DNA of 64,000 nt. It comes from Pyxidicoccus sp. MSG2. Its GTDB lineage: Bacteria > Myxococcota > Myxococcia > Myxococcales > Myxococcaceae. Made by a program: the position numbers and the translations under genes. Under the pieces are notes generated by a model. It had not been told where the DNA came from and ran no database searches. It worked only from the letters and a program-made list of their open reading frames with translations. Below are positions 1-8,603 of the stretch, one piece after another. Numbering within the stretch: position 1 is the first letter of the stretch; each line of letters begins with the position of its first letter. Location of the stretch: assembly GCF_026626705.1 (NCBI RefSeq), contig NZ_JAPNKC010000001.1, positions 11,618,001 to 11,682,000 on the forward strand, in the 5' to 3' direction.

Positions 1-158
1 CCCGCGGAACGCGCCGGCTCCAGGAGCTGGCGCCAGGACTGACAGGAGGGGCCCCGTACCTCTTCACCGCGACGCGCGAGCACGTCTACTTCTTCCTCGG
101 CTTCTCACCCACCGGCCGGGAATGGTGGGCGCTGGAGCGCGAGGACCTCGACGACTGA
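1..158 (+). CDS. C-terminal fragment of an unknown protein
   Basis: An open frame runs in from the left edge and ends at TGA 156-158. The last ~51 residues are visible and end in an acidic tail (REDLDD) after an aromatic-rich stretch containing FFLGF and EWW. GC at third positions is high, as in real genes here. Nothing in this piece identifies a family, and most of the gene lies outside the window. About 100 bp separate it from the next gene, which has its own ribosome binding site. Confidence 0.55.
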   Translation, partial: RGTRRLQELAPGLTGGAPYLFTATREHVYFFLGFSPTGREWWALEREDLDD

Positions 159-255
159 GTGGAGCGCGGGCCGCAATCACATCCAATTCACCTCCGCCTC
201 GGGGGTTTCCCCTATCATCGGGCATCCCCTGGAGGGGACACCTGGAGGCGCGCCG

Positions 256-1911
256 ATGGGACAGGAAGCGGACGTCATTGTCGTGGGCGGTGGACTGGCG
301 GGGCTCGTCACGGCGACGGAGCTCGCGGACGCGGGCAAGCGCGTCACGGTGTTGGACCAGGAGGGGGAGCAGAGCCTGGGGGGACAGGCCTTCTGGTCCT
401 TTGGCGGCCTGTTCCTGGTGGACTCGCCCGAGCAGCGGCGCATGGGCATCAAGGACTCGCATGCGCTCGCGCTGGAGGACTGGATGGGCACCGCGGGCTT
501 CGACCGCGAGGAGGACCACTGGCCGCGCAAGTGGGCGGAGGCCTTCGTCGGGTTCGCCGCGAGCGAGATGCGGCCCTGGCTCTACCAGTTGGGGATGCGC
601 TGGTTCCCCGTGGTGGGCTGGGCCGAGCGGGGCGGCTACGGGGCGGTGGGCCACGGCAACTCGGTGCCGCGCTTCCACGTGACGTGGGGCACCGGCCCCG
701 GAGTGCTCGCGCCCTTCGTGCGGCGGGCGCAGGCGGCGCGGGAGAAGGGGACGCTCACGTTCCTGTTCCGGCACCGGGTGGATGAGTTGCTCGTCCAGGC
801 GGGCGCGGTGGTGGGGGTGCGGGGGATGCGGCTGGTGCCCTCGGACGCGCCGCGCGGCGTGAGCAGCTCCCGGGAGACGGCGGGGGAGTTCGAGCTGCGC
901 GCCTCGGCGGTCGTCGTCACGTCGGGAGGCATTGGCGGCAATCCGGAGCTGGTGCGCAAGAGCTGGCCCGCGCGGTTGGGAACGGCGCCGAAGTTCATGG
1001 TCCAGGGCGTTCCCGCGCACGTGGACGGGCGGATGATTCCCATCACCGAGGCCGCGGGAGCGCGGGTCATCAACCGGGACCGGATGTGGCACTACACGGA
1101 GGGGCTGCGGAACTGGAGTCCCATCTGGCCGCAACACGGCATCCGCATCCTGCCCGGGCCCAGCTCGCTGTGGCTGGATGCGACGGGCCGGCGGCTGCCG
1201 CCTCCGCTGTTCCCGGGCTTCGACACGCTGGGGACGCTCGCGCACATCATGAAGACGGGGCACGAGCACTCGTGGTTCGTGCTGAATCAGCGAATCATCA
1301 AGAAGGAGTTCGCGCTCTCGGGCTCCGAGCAGAACCCGGACCTGACGAACAAGGACTGGCGCGGGGTGCTCAACCGCGCGGTGGGCAAGAAGGCGATGGG
1401 GCCGGTGGAGGCGTTCAAGTCGCACGGGGTGGACTTCGTCGTGGCGGACAACCTCCGGGCGCTGGTGGAGGGGATGAACACGAAGACGGAGACGCCGCTG
1501 CTGGACTACGCGACGGTGGAGCGGGAGGTGCTGGCGCGAGACAGGCAGCTGGACAACCCGTTCGGGAAGGACCTCCAGATCGCGGCCATCCGCCAGGCGC
1601 GCGCGTACCGGGGGGACCAGCTGGTGCGCACGGCGAAGCTCCATCGCATTCTCGACCCGGAGGCGGGGCCGCTCATCGGCGTGAAGCTGAACATCCTGAC
1701 GCGCAAGACGCTGGGCGGGTTCGAGACGGACCTGTCGGGCCAGGTGTTCGGGACGAATGGGCAGGTCATCCCCGGCCTCTACGCGGCCGGCGAGGTGGCG
1801 GGGTTCGGCGGTGGCGGCGTGCATGGCTACCGGGCGCTGGAGGGCACCTTCCTGGGAGGGTGCATCTTCTCCGGCCGCGCGGTGGGCAGGGCGCTGGCGG
1901 GGACGCTCTAG
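256..1911 (+). CDS. FAD-binding dehydrogenase (fumarate reductase/ketosteroid dehydrogenase-like flavoprotein)
   Basis: This 551-residue protein begins with a Rossmann FAD motif, VGGGLAG at residues 11-17, followed by an acidic residue after the second strand. Near the C-terminus is the glycine-rich FAD closing motif GEVAGFGGGGVHGYRALEG. The layout matches the FAD_binding_2 flavoproteins (fumarate reductase/succinate dehydrogenase flavoprotein and 3-ketosteroid dehydrogenase-like enzymes), which oxidise or reduce C-C bonds with bound FAD. GGAGG at 244-248 lies 7 bases before the ATG and supports this start. There is no signal peptide, so it is probably cytoplasmic. The substrate cannot be read from sequence. 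It stands alone, with no partner subunit or cytochrome gene next to it. Confidence 0.85.
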   Translation: MGQEADVIVVGGGLAGLVTATELADAGKRVTVLDQEGEQSLGGQAFWSFGGLFLVDSPEQRRMGIKDSHALALEDWMGTAGFDREEDHWPRKWAEAFVGFAASEMRPWLYQLGMRWFPVVGWAERGGYGAVGHGNSVPRFHVTWGTGPGVLAPFVRRAQAAREKGTLTFLFRHRVDELLVQAGAVVGVRGMRLVPSDAPRGVSSSRETAGEFELRASAVVVTSGGIGGNPELVRKSWPARLGTAPKFMVQGVPAHVDGRMIPITEAAGARVINRDRMWHYTEGLRNWSPIWPQHGIRILPGPSSLWLDATGRRLPPPLFPGFDTLGTLAHIMKTGHEHSWFVLNQRIIKKEFALSGSEQNPDLTNKDWRGVLNRAVGKKAMGPVEAFKSHGVDFVVADNLRALVEGMNTKTETPLLDYATVEREVLARDRQLDNPFGKDLQIAAIRQARAYRGDQLVRTAKLHRILDPEAGPLIGVKLNILTRKTLGGFETDLSGQVFGTNGQVIPGLYAAGEVAGFGGGGVHGYRALEGTFLGGCIFSGRAVGRALAGTL

Positions 1912-2032
1912 CAGCAGGAAGTGCGCAACCTCCAATTGTCGGAGATGCCCCTCCCCGGAAGGCGGGACGCCTCGCGGATGTCGGCTGCCTACCTTGGATG
2001 TGCGCGGCATGGGCCCGCGACGGGGCTGGCGG

Positions 2033-3484
2033 ATGCGTGGGGTGCGGTCATTCGCTTTGGGAACAGGCCGCCTCGGTCCGCGACGTGGAGGGCGCCGGAG
2101 CGGGGTCCAGGCGGGGCGGCTTGCCCTGGGGATGCTGGCGCTCATCTCCGCCGCCGCGCGCGCGGAGGAAGCGACGCTGCCCGCGGATGCCCCCCGGGCC
2201 GAGCCCTCCGTCGAGGAGTCCACGGCGCCGGAGCCCCACCCGTGGCTGGCGCTGGGGGAGGTCACCGCCATCAACCTCGTGGTGTGGACCTATGACCGGA
2301 CGCTCGGCCAGAAGGTCTGGGCACGTGTCAGCCTCCAGACGTGGAAGGACAACCTGCGTACGGGCTTTGTCTGGGATGGGGACGGCTTCTCCACGAACCA
2401 GTTCGCGCACCCCTACCACGGTAGCCTCTACTACACGGCCGCGCGTGACAACGGCCTCTCCTTCGTGAGCGCCATCCCCTTCACGCTCCTGGGGAGCGTC
2501 CAGTGGGAGCTGTTCGCGGAGACCGAGCCGCCATCCATCAATGACGTCATCAACACCACGATGGGCGGGGTGGCCATGGGCGAGGCACTCTACCGACTGT
2601 CTTCCACCGTGCTCGATACGGAGGCCACGGGGCGAGACCGGTTCGGCCGGGAACTGACGGCGGGCCTCATCAGCCCCATCCGTGGAGTCAACCGGCTCCT
2701 GCGCGGTGATGCCTTCCGGCAAGAGCCCACTCCCTCCGACTGGCGCTCTCGCGCGCTCGCGGGCTGGGGCTCGGTGGGCTACCTGATGCTGGGGGACGGC
2801 AAGCTCCTGGCGGGAGGCAAGCACCAGTTCTTCACCCAGTTCGCCCTGCGCTACGGGGACGCCTTCCGTGGCGACATCCGTCGCCCCTTCGACGCCTTCG
2901 ACGCACACATCCAGTTCACCACGCGGGAGGACAGCCTGGTCAGCCATGCGCTGCTGACGGGCCTGCTCGCGGCGAAGGTGCTGGTGCGCACCGAGCAGGA
3001 CGAGGTGCGGCTGGGTCTCTCGCAGCAACTGAGCTACACGGACACGATCGAGTACGAGGTGGGCGGACAGTCCCTGGACGTGGGCCTGCTGCACCAGCAT
3101 CAGCTCTCCGCGAGCTCGAAGCTGAAGACGGTGCTGTCGTTGAAGGGCAGTGTCCTCACCGGCATCTCCTCCGCGCATGAGGGGCGCGAAGGCCGCAACT
3201 ACGACTATGGCCCCGGCGTGGGCGTGCAGCTCCGCATGGTCTACGCGCGCGACGCGTGGGACGTTCTCACGCTGGAGGCGGACATGTCGCGCGTCGCGGT
3301 GCTGGACGGAGCGGGCGGCTCGCACCAGGTGCTCACCGGGCAGCTCCAGGTGGACGTGCCCGTGCGCGGCGGGGTGGGCCTGGGCTCGGAGGTCAACGTC
3401 TTCCAGCATCACAGCCGCTTCGACGGCTTCCCGGACGTGTCCAAGGACACCTACGAGCTGCGCTTCTTCCTGTCCGTGCACTGA
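2033..3484 (+). CDS. DUF3943-like membrane-associated protein
   Basis: The 483-residue product starts with a long arginine-rich n-region, a hydrophobic stretch (LALGMLALISAAARA) and an Ala-X-Ala site near residue 37, consistent with export. The mature part has the pattern of the DUF3943 family: an NLVVWTYDR segment, then NQFAHPYHGSLYY, which is typical of that family. A long series of alternating polar and hydrophobic strands follows, as expected for an outer-membrane barrel. The start is uncertain; in-frame ATGs lie at 2009, 2033 and 2132, and none has a good ribosome binding site. Function is unknown. The gene is convergent with the EEP-family gene, 12 bp away. Confidence 0.7.
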   Translation: MRGVRSFALGTGRLGPRRGGRRSGVQAGRLALGMLALISAAARAEEATLPADAPRAEPSVEESTAPEPHPWLALGEVTAINLVVWTYDRTLGQKVWARVSLQTWKDNLRTGFVWDGDGFSTNQFAHPYHGSLYYTAARDNGLSFVSAIPFTLLGSVQWELFAETEPPSINDVINTTMGGVAMGEALYRLSSTVLDTEATGRDRFGRELTAGLISPIRGVNRLLRGDAFRQEPTPSDWRSRALAGWGSVGYLMLGDGKLLAGGKHQFFTQFALRYGDAFRGDIRRPFDAFDAHIQFTTREDSLVSHALLTGLLAAKVLVRTEQDEVRLGLSQQLSYTDTIEYEVGGQSLDVGLLHQHQLSASSKLKTVLSLKGSVLTGISSAHEGREGRNYDYGPGVGVQLRMVYARDAWDVLTLEADMSRVAVLDGAGGSHQVLTGQLQVDVPVRGGVGLGSEVNVFQHHSRFDGFPDVSKDTYELRFFLSVH

Positions 3485-3496
3485 AGTGCCACCGTT

Positions 3497-4489
3497 TCAC
3501 GGACCTTCCACGAGCGTCGGCTCCTGCACCGCGGCCTTGGGCAGCGCGAAGTCCGCCACCACCGGGAAGTGGTCGGAGAGCCACACGTGCTCGACCTGGG
3601 ACCTGCGCTGCTTGAGTCCCTGGAAGAAGATCCAGTCGACCTGATGGGGCGTCAGCGTGAGCGTGCGGTTGTATTTCTTGAGCGTGGGCTGCAGCCCGTG
3701 GCTTTCAATCTCGGTGATGGAGGCCTCCCGGCTCCAGACGTCCCAGTACTTGCTGAGGCTGTTCAGGTCTCCCAGCAGGATCACCGGCGCGTCGGGGTGT
3801 GTCGCGCGCCACTCAGACAGATGATCGAGGATGACCCGCGTCTGCCTGAGCCGTCCCTCCTCCCAGGTCAGGTGGTCCTTCTCCGGGCGATTCTCCAGGT
3901 GCGCGTTGTAGACGCGGATGCGCACCGTCCCCGTCCCGTCCGAGGAGGGCACGTCGATATCCGCCCAGACGGCGGAGCGGGGCTGGCGGACGTTCGGCAG
4001 CTCGATGGCTCCCGAGTCGACGATGGGATGGCGGCTGAAGATGGCCTCGACCCGGGCGCACATCGTCTTCTCGACGGGGTCTGCCAGCGCGAACGCCGAG
4101 TAGGACGGGCCACCGAACGAGCGCATGAGCGCGTCGAAGTAGTCGAGCTGCCAGCCGCCCCCATCCGAGCACAGCTCCTGGAGACCGAGGATGTCGACAT
4201 TCCACATCATCTTGCGCTCGTGGAACGCCTCGCTCATCGAGCTGGACCCTCCCTCCCGCTCGTCAATCAGGGCTTCACCGAGGTGCACGTTGTAGGAGAT
4301 GACGCGCAGCCTCCCCTCGGAAGCGGGGATCCTGTCGAACAGCGGCTCCGGCAGACTCATGCAGCTCGTCCCAAGCAGGAGCTGCACCGCACAGAAAGTC
4401 AGCAGCCTGGCGAGCCGGCGCCTGCGAGCGTGGAATGGATTCGAAAAAGGCACGGGCCCGTAACTTCCGGGGCCGGCCTTCTCTTTCAC
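3497..4489 (-). CDS. Endonuclease/exonuclease/phosphatase family protein, probable lipoprotein
   Basis: 330 residues. The EEP-fold catalytic motifs appear in order: SYNVH (Asn), LQE (the metal-binding Glu), YNAHLENR, GDLNS (Asp and Asn) and the terminal LSDHFPV (Asp-His pair). These define metal-dependent phosphodiesterases related to DNase I, sphingomyelinase and inositol phosphatases. An arginine-rich n-region and hydrophobic stretch (LLTFCAVQLLLGTSC) end in a possible lipobox, so the enzyme is probably exported and may be lipid-anchored. The nearby lectin-like gene is on the same strand 92 bp upstream. The substrate, whether nucleic acid or phospholipid, is not decided by the sequence. Confidence 0.85.
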   Translation of the reverse strand: MKEKAGPGSYGPVPFSNPFHARRRRLARLLTFCAVQLLLGTSCMSLPEPLFDRIPASEGRLRVISYNVHLGEALIDEREGGSSSMSEAFHERKMMWNVDILGLQELCSDGGGWQLDYFDALMRSFGGPSYSAFALADPVEKTMCARVEAIFSRHPIVDSGAIELPNVRQPRSAVWADIDVPSSDGTGTVRIRVYNAHLENRPEKDHLTWEEGRLRQTRVILDHLSEWRATHPDAPVILLGDLNSLSKYWDVWSREASITEIESHGLQPTLKKYNRTLTLTPHQVDWIFFQGLKQRRSQVEHVWLSDHFPVVADFALPKAAVQEPTLVEGP

Positions 4490-4581
4490 GGCGCCGGACG
4501 CGCGGGCGACCTCCCGCTTCTCCTCCTTGGCCCCGGAAGCGGCCGGCTGCCGTGCGGCAACCGACCTTCAGGCAGGACGGG

Positions 4582-5709
4582 CTACACGCGAGAGATGCTG
4601 AGCCGCGCGAAGATATGCCAGGGCGAGTCGTTCGGATTGGCGCGCAGCACGACGTCCGCGGTCTGATCCGTTCTGCCGGACTGGTGTTCCATGACGATCT
4701 GGGCGTCGACGTTCGTGGTGAACCAGGTCTCAATCAGACTGGGTATCATGTTGGCGCTGCTGATGCTGCCGACAGCGATGGCATCATCGTTGGAGATTTG
4801 CTCCGGAATACCTCCGGCAAGCCGCAGCCGGCAGTACCCACCGTTCGCCAACTGCTTGTTCTGGACCATCCCATCCAGCTTCGCGATCTCCTCGGGGTTG
4901 TCGCGCGGATACAGGAAGGCCGTCGTCGAGAACCCGGTGATGTGGTACGTCCCTGGCGGAAGCGTGATGAACCCTGTTTCGAGGTCGAGCTGGATGGAGT
5001 TGTCCGGCGAGCGCGCCTCCACGCGGGTGAACACGCGCGGTTGCATTCCCCCCGCTGGCATGTACTTCGTCTCTGGGGAGTCCTCGGCGAAGACCGCGAA
5101 CATGCGGGAGTAGCTCACCGGTTCCGTGGTCCAGAAGTAGCTGTCGCGCTCCTTCCCGTCCCGGCCGTCGAGCGTGGACACCGATTTCTGACCGTCGACG
5201 CCGCCCGAGAGCCACCGCTGCTCCGTGGTGCCCACCTTGAGGCAGATGGCGCTCCCTCGCTTGACGCTGCCGCTGCCCGGGATTTCGAAGTCCTGCATCA
5301 CGGTCCAGTGGTAGCTCCCATCCTCCGAGGCTCCCGCGCCGTCGCGCGTGGACACCTGATTCTGGGGGGTGCCGCGGCCTCCCGTGAGCCACCGCTGCGC
5401 CTTGCCGCCCACCTTGAGATAGATGACGTCGCCATAGCTCACGGGCCCGCTGCCGACGGTGTCGACGCCCTTCATCACGGTCCAGCGGTAGGTCTCCTCC
5501 ACCGTGCCGTTCTCGCCGTCGAGCGTGTACACCTGGGTCTGCCCATCGCTGCGGCCACCCGAGAGCCACAGCGGCGCGTCGCCACGCACCTTGTTGAGGT
5601 AGATCGTCTCCCCATAGATGAGTGCATCCGAAGTGGGTATGAGCTCCGGCGCGGGCTGGGCCTTCGCTGGACTGCTCGTCACGCTGTCACGACTGGCTTG
5701 CTTTGACAT
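4582..5709 (-). CDS. Three-repeat beta-trefoil-like protein with C-terminal jelly-roll domain
   Basis: 375 residues, starting at MSKQ; AGGAGG (complement of 5715-5720) lies just upstream and fixes the start. Residues ~25-185 hold three repeats of about 50 residues with the pattern YG-x2-IYL, WL-S/T-GG, V-x-T-x-DG and Y-x-WTVM. Three such units are what one beta-trefoil needs. The remainder contains ITLPPGTYHITGFS and a terminal FARLSI, like bacterial C1q/TNF-type jelly rolls. There is no signal peptide. A carbohydrate- or ligand-binding role is inference; the exact family is not recognised. Confidence 0.7.
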   Translation of the reverse strand: MSKQASRDSVTSSPAKAQPAPELIPTSDALIYGETIYLNKVRGDAPLWLSGGRSDGQTQVYTLDGENGTVEETYRWTVMKGVDTVGSGPVSYGDVIYLKVGGKAQRWLTGGRGTPQNQVSTRDGAGASEDGSYHWTVMQDFEIPGSGSVKRGSAICLKVGTTEQRWLSGGVDGQKSVSTLDGRDGKERDSYFWTTEPVSYSRMFAVFAEDSPETKYMPAGGMQPRVFTRVEARSPDNSIQLDLETGFITLPPGTYHITGFSTTAFLYPRDNPEEIAKLDGMVQNKQLANGGYCRLRLAGGIPEQISNDDAIAVGSISSANMIPSLIETWFTTNVDAQIVMEHQSGRTDQTADVVLRANPNDSPWHIFARLSISRV

Positions 5710-5848
5710 GTCATCCTCCTGGAGTTGCACGGAACGATGGCACATCAGACAGCGAGGCTTTACGGGGGATACGAAGTGATACAAACGCAGCCGGTGCGGA
5801 CGTGCTCGCAGCGGGGCGTGTATGCTCCGTCCGGGAGCACCGGCGCCT

Positions 5849-6562
5849 ATGGAGAAGCAGAGCCAGACATCCACGTCGACACCCAGCGTCTTCATCGTGG
5901 ACGATGACCGGGCGCTCACGGCAATGATTGCCGACTACCTGCGAATGCACGGTTTCAGCGCCGAGAGCGAGGTCAGCGGTGAACGCGCGGTGCCGCGGAT
6001 CCTCGCGACGCGCCCCGACCTCGTGGTGCTCGATGTGATGCTCCCCGGCAAGGATGGCTTCGCCGTCTGCCGTGAGCTGCGCGGCGCCTACCCGGGTCCG
6101 ATTCTCATGCTGACCGGGCGTGGCGCCGAGGTGGACGAGGTCGTCGGTCTGGAGAGCGGCGCCGACGACTACCTGCCGAAGCCGGTCCGTCCCCGCGTGC
6201 TCCTCGCGCGGCTGCGAGCGCTCCTGCGCCGCACGAGCGCGCCCCCCCAGTCGGATGGCACGCCCGTTCGCGTCGGCGAGCTCACGGTGGATTCCACGCG
6301 GCGAACGGCCTGGCTGCGTGGGAAGGAGCTCGACCTGACCTCTGGCGAGTTCGACGTGCTCCTCCTGCTCGTGGCCCACGCGGGACAGGTCGTGAGCCGG
6401 CAGCTCATGTACCAGCGGCTCCGGGGCGTGGAGCAGGACGACATCGACCGCTCCGTCGACCTCAGGGTCTCCCGGCTTCGACACAAGCTGCGCGAAGCCT
6501 CCGGCGAGGCGGACGCCATCAAGACGGTCCGCGGCGTCGGTTACCTCTACACAGTGAGCTGA
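5849..6562 (+). CDS. OmpR-family response regulator
   Basis: 237 residues. Receiver domain ~12-125: acidic pocket D18-D20, phosphoacceptor D62 (VVLDVMLPG), T89 and K111 (LPKPVRP). The C-terminal winged helix (~140-235) ends in the typical TVRGVGYLY segment. It is therefore a DNA-binding transcription factor switched by phosphorylation. I chose the ATG at 5849 (GGGAG at 5833-5837) over the in-frame ATG at 5822. The histidine kinase gene follows after 3 bp, so the two are co-transcribed partners. Targets are unknown; the secreted CBM-like gene downstream is one candidate. Confidence 0.92.
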   Translation: MEKQSQTSTSTPSVFIVDDDRALTAMIADYLRMHGFSAESEVSGERAVPRILATRPDLVVLDVMLPGKDGFAVCRELRGAYPGPILMLTGRGAEVDEVVGLESGADDYLPKPVRPRVLLARLRALLRRTSAPPQSDGTPVRVGELTVDSTRRTAWLRGKELDLTSGEFDVLLLLVAHAGQVVSRQLMYQRLRGVEQDDIDRSVDLRVSRLRHKLREASGEADAIKTVRGVGYLYTVS

Positions 6563-6565
6563 CCC

Positions 6566-7858
6566 GTGGACAGGCTCTTCCTCCGCGTCTATCTCCACAT
6601 CTTCGCGGGCGTGCTGCTGGCTGGCGCCGTCGCCCAGGCGTTCGTCATCCCTCGGATCAACGCGCAGCTCGCGCGGAACATCGAAGTCTCTTTCGCGGTG
6701 CCGGTCGCGTTGATGGCCGAGATGTTCGAAGAGCGCTACAGCCAGCACCACGACTTCGGAGGTCCCGCCGAGCAAGCAGCGAAGCGCTTCGAGGTGCCCG
6801 TCGTCATCATCCCCCGGGCGGACGCACCGCTCGGCGCCGACGCTCTCGGACGCCTCGACGTCGGGGAGGTCGTGCGGGCGGGCCCCGTGTTCGCATCCGT
6901 CCTCTATGCACGCATCGAGGGGACGGGGCACGTCCTCCAGGTGGGGCCCATGCCGCTCAGGTTCCCGCTTGGCGGCGCGCGCGGCGCCGGGCTCTTCCTC
7001 TGCTTCGTCGGAGGGCTCTCGCTCGGTGTCTTCGCGCTCCTGCGCCCCATCCGCCGACAGCTCCTGGACCTCCGGCGAACGGCCGAGGCGCTCGGGAGGG
7101 GGGAGCTCGACGCACGGGCCGCGGTCGGCTCACGCGACGTCATTGGTGCGCTCTCGACGGCGCTGAACCACATGGGCGAAGACCTCCAGCGGTCGATTGC
7201 CATGAGAGAAGAGCTCCTCCACATCACGTCGCACGAGCTCCGAGCACCGACCCAGCGGTTGCATTTCAGCCTCGCGCTCGCGCGCGAAGCCGTCGAGCCC
7301 GATGACCGCGAGCACGCGTTCGAGCGGGTGGAGCGCAGTCTCGAGGAGCTCGATCAGCTCATCGATGAACTGCTCACCTACGTGCGGTTGAAGGGGCGCC
7401 GCGCGCCGGCTGGGGCTTCGGTGGACGTGGGCCCGGTCCTCGCCGAGCTCTGCGAGACCCTCACGATTGTTCCCAGCAGGGCGACGATATCCGCCCCCGT
7501 GCCCGGCGCGGAGTCGCTCGTCGTTCGCGTCGAAGCCCGGCTCGTCGAGCGCGCGGTGTCGAACCTGATACTGAATGCCCTGCGGTATGCGAAGTCCCGG
7601 GTCCAGGTCAGCCTGACCCGGGAGGGCCGAGCGATTCACATCCACGTCGACGACGATGGGCCGGGGATTCCGCTCGCGGAGCGGGAGCGGATCTTCGAGC
7701 CGTTCCACCGCCTCGACGACGAACGTACGGACGAGAGCCCCGGCTTCGGGCTCGGCCTCGCGATTGTCCGCCGTATCGCGGAGGTGCACGGCGGGAGCGT
7801 CGCCGCGCTCGGCTCGGAGCTCGGCGGTGCACGGTTCACGTTGTCCTTCCCGGTGTGA
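6566..7858 (+). CDS. Membrane sensor histidine kinase
   Basis: 430 residues from a GTG start. The first membrane helix is ~6-28, a periplasmic sensor of ~110 residues follows, and the second helix is ~141-158. A HAMP-like segment follows, then the dimerisation box with H223 (TSHELRAPT). The ATPase domain shows the N box around N337, G1 DDDGPGIP at 362-369 and G2 GFGLGLAI at 393-400. This is a complete HisKA/HATPase kinase. It lies 3 bp behind the response regulator gene and should phosphorylate it. The sensor region has no recognisable domain, so the signal is unknown. Confidence 0.92.
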   Translation: MDRLFLRVYLHIFAGVLLAGAVAQAFVIPRINAQLARNIEVSFAVPVALMAEMFEERYSQHHDFGGPAEQAAKRFEVPVVIIPRADAPLGADALGRLDVGEVVRAGPVFASVLYARIEGTGHVLQVGPMPLRFPLGGARGAGLFLCFVGGLSLGVFALLRPIRRQLLDLRRTAEALGRGELDARAAVGSRDVIGALSTALNHMGEDLQRSIAMREELLHITSHELRAPTQRLHFSLALAREAVEPDDREHAFERVERSLEELDQLIDELLTYVRLKGRRAPAGASVDVGPVLAELCETLTIVPSRATISAPVPGAESLVVRVEARLVERAVSNLILNALRYAKSRVQVSLTREGRAIHIHVDDDGPGIPLAERERIFEPFHRLDDERTDESPGFGLGLAIVRRIAEVHGGSVAALGSELGGARFTLSFPV

Positions 7859-7860
7859 GC

Positions 7861-7904
7861 CCAGCCGGTTCCTGCGCGACAGACGCGCGTGATACACCGG
7901 CTGG
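7861..7904 (+). terminator. Hairpin after the two-component operon
   Basis: A 9-bp perfect outer stem (CCAGCCGGT at 7861-7869 with ACCGGCTGG at 7896-7904) encloses a second stem, GCGCG 7874-7878 with CGCGC 7884-7888. It starts 2 bp after the kinase stop codon. There is no T-run, as is common in GC-rich genomes, so termination here is inference. Confidence 0.5.
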
Positions 7905-7985
7905 AGCCCACAGCGCGGGGGGGCATACCCGGGGCTCGCCGCGCTTCCCAGCCTCCGCCGGGAATTCGACGCAAGGACACCGCCC

Positions 7986-8555
7986 ATGAAACTCCTGAAT
8001 CCGCTCGCAACCGCGCTCACGCTGACGCTGCTGCTGACCGCCGTTCGTGGCGAGGCCTCCAACTACCCGCCGGACTACGCCGTCTGCAATGTCTACGACA
8101 CGCAGACGACGGGGCCATTCGAGGTCATCCGCCACACGACGAAGCTCCCGGGCCGGTACGCCACGCTGACGGTCGCCTACCGGGGCTACCTGCGCGGCAG
8201 GTACCCGGACAACCAGATCAGCATCTTCGTCAAGCTCAACGGCCAATACGCGGTGCTGCCGGCGCTCTCGGGCACGAACAACGACGCATACATCTTCCTG
8301 AACGCGGGGCCCCGCGCCTGTTTCATGTGCACCAATTACACGAACGCGCCGGGATGCAGTGAAAGCAATTATGGCCAGTGGGTGTGCTCGTGGCCTTCGG
8401 CCACGGAGAGCCACGTGTTCCTGTATGGGTGGAACGAGCTCTACCAGCAGAACGTCTGGGACATCGAAGTGGCCGCGACGGCCAACGGCGAGTGGGACAG
8501 CAACTACGGCAACAACTTCTACGCGCAGCTCCCCGCGCGCTCGAGCTGCTGGTAG
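7986..8555 (+). CDS. Small secreted protein with CBM21-like features
   Basis: 189 residues with a clear Sec signal peptide (residues 1-24, ending RGEA). The mature part is rich in Tyr, Asn, Trp and Cys. Near the C-terminus it has ENVWDIEVAA-like strands and WDSNYGNNFY, resembling the W-D-x-N-x-G-x-N-Y signature of carbohydrate-binding module family 21. An extracellular polysaccharide-binding role is inference from that motif. Five or more cysteines could form disulfides. It sits downstream of the two-component genes on the same strand but beyond a hairpin. Confidence 0.6.
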   Translation: MKLLNPLATALTLTLLLTAVRGEASNYPPDYAVCNVYDTQTTGPFEVIRHTTKLPGRYATLTVAYRGYLRGRYPDNQISIFVKLNGQYAVLPALSGTNNDAYIFLNAGPRACFMCTNYTNAPGCSESNYGQWVCSWPSATESHVFLYGWNELYQQNVWDIEVAATANGEWDSNYGNNFYAQLPARSSCW

Positions 8556-8603
8556 CGGAGTCGCCGGGTGGCGGATGTGCGGGAAGGGGAGGTGGCGCAG
8601 CGG

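Noticed and set aside
64..2274. Long open frame (736 codons) on the minus strand
   Set aside because: It lies antisense to the flavoprotein dehydrogenase gene, reads as Arg/Pro/His-rich low-complexity protein and has no family motif. It is a by-product of high GC.
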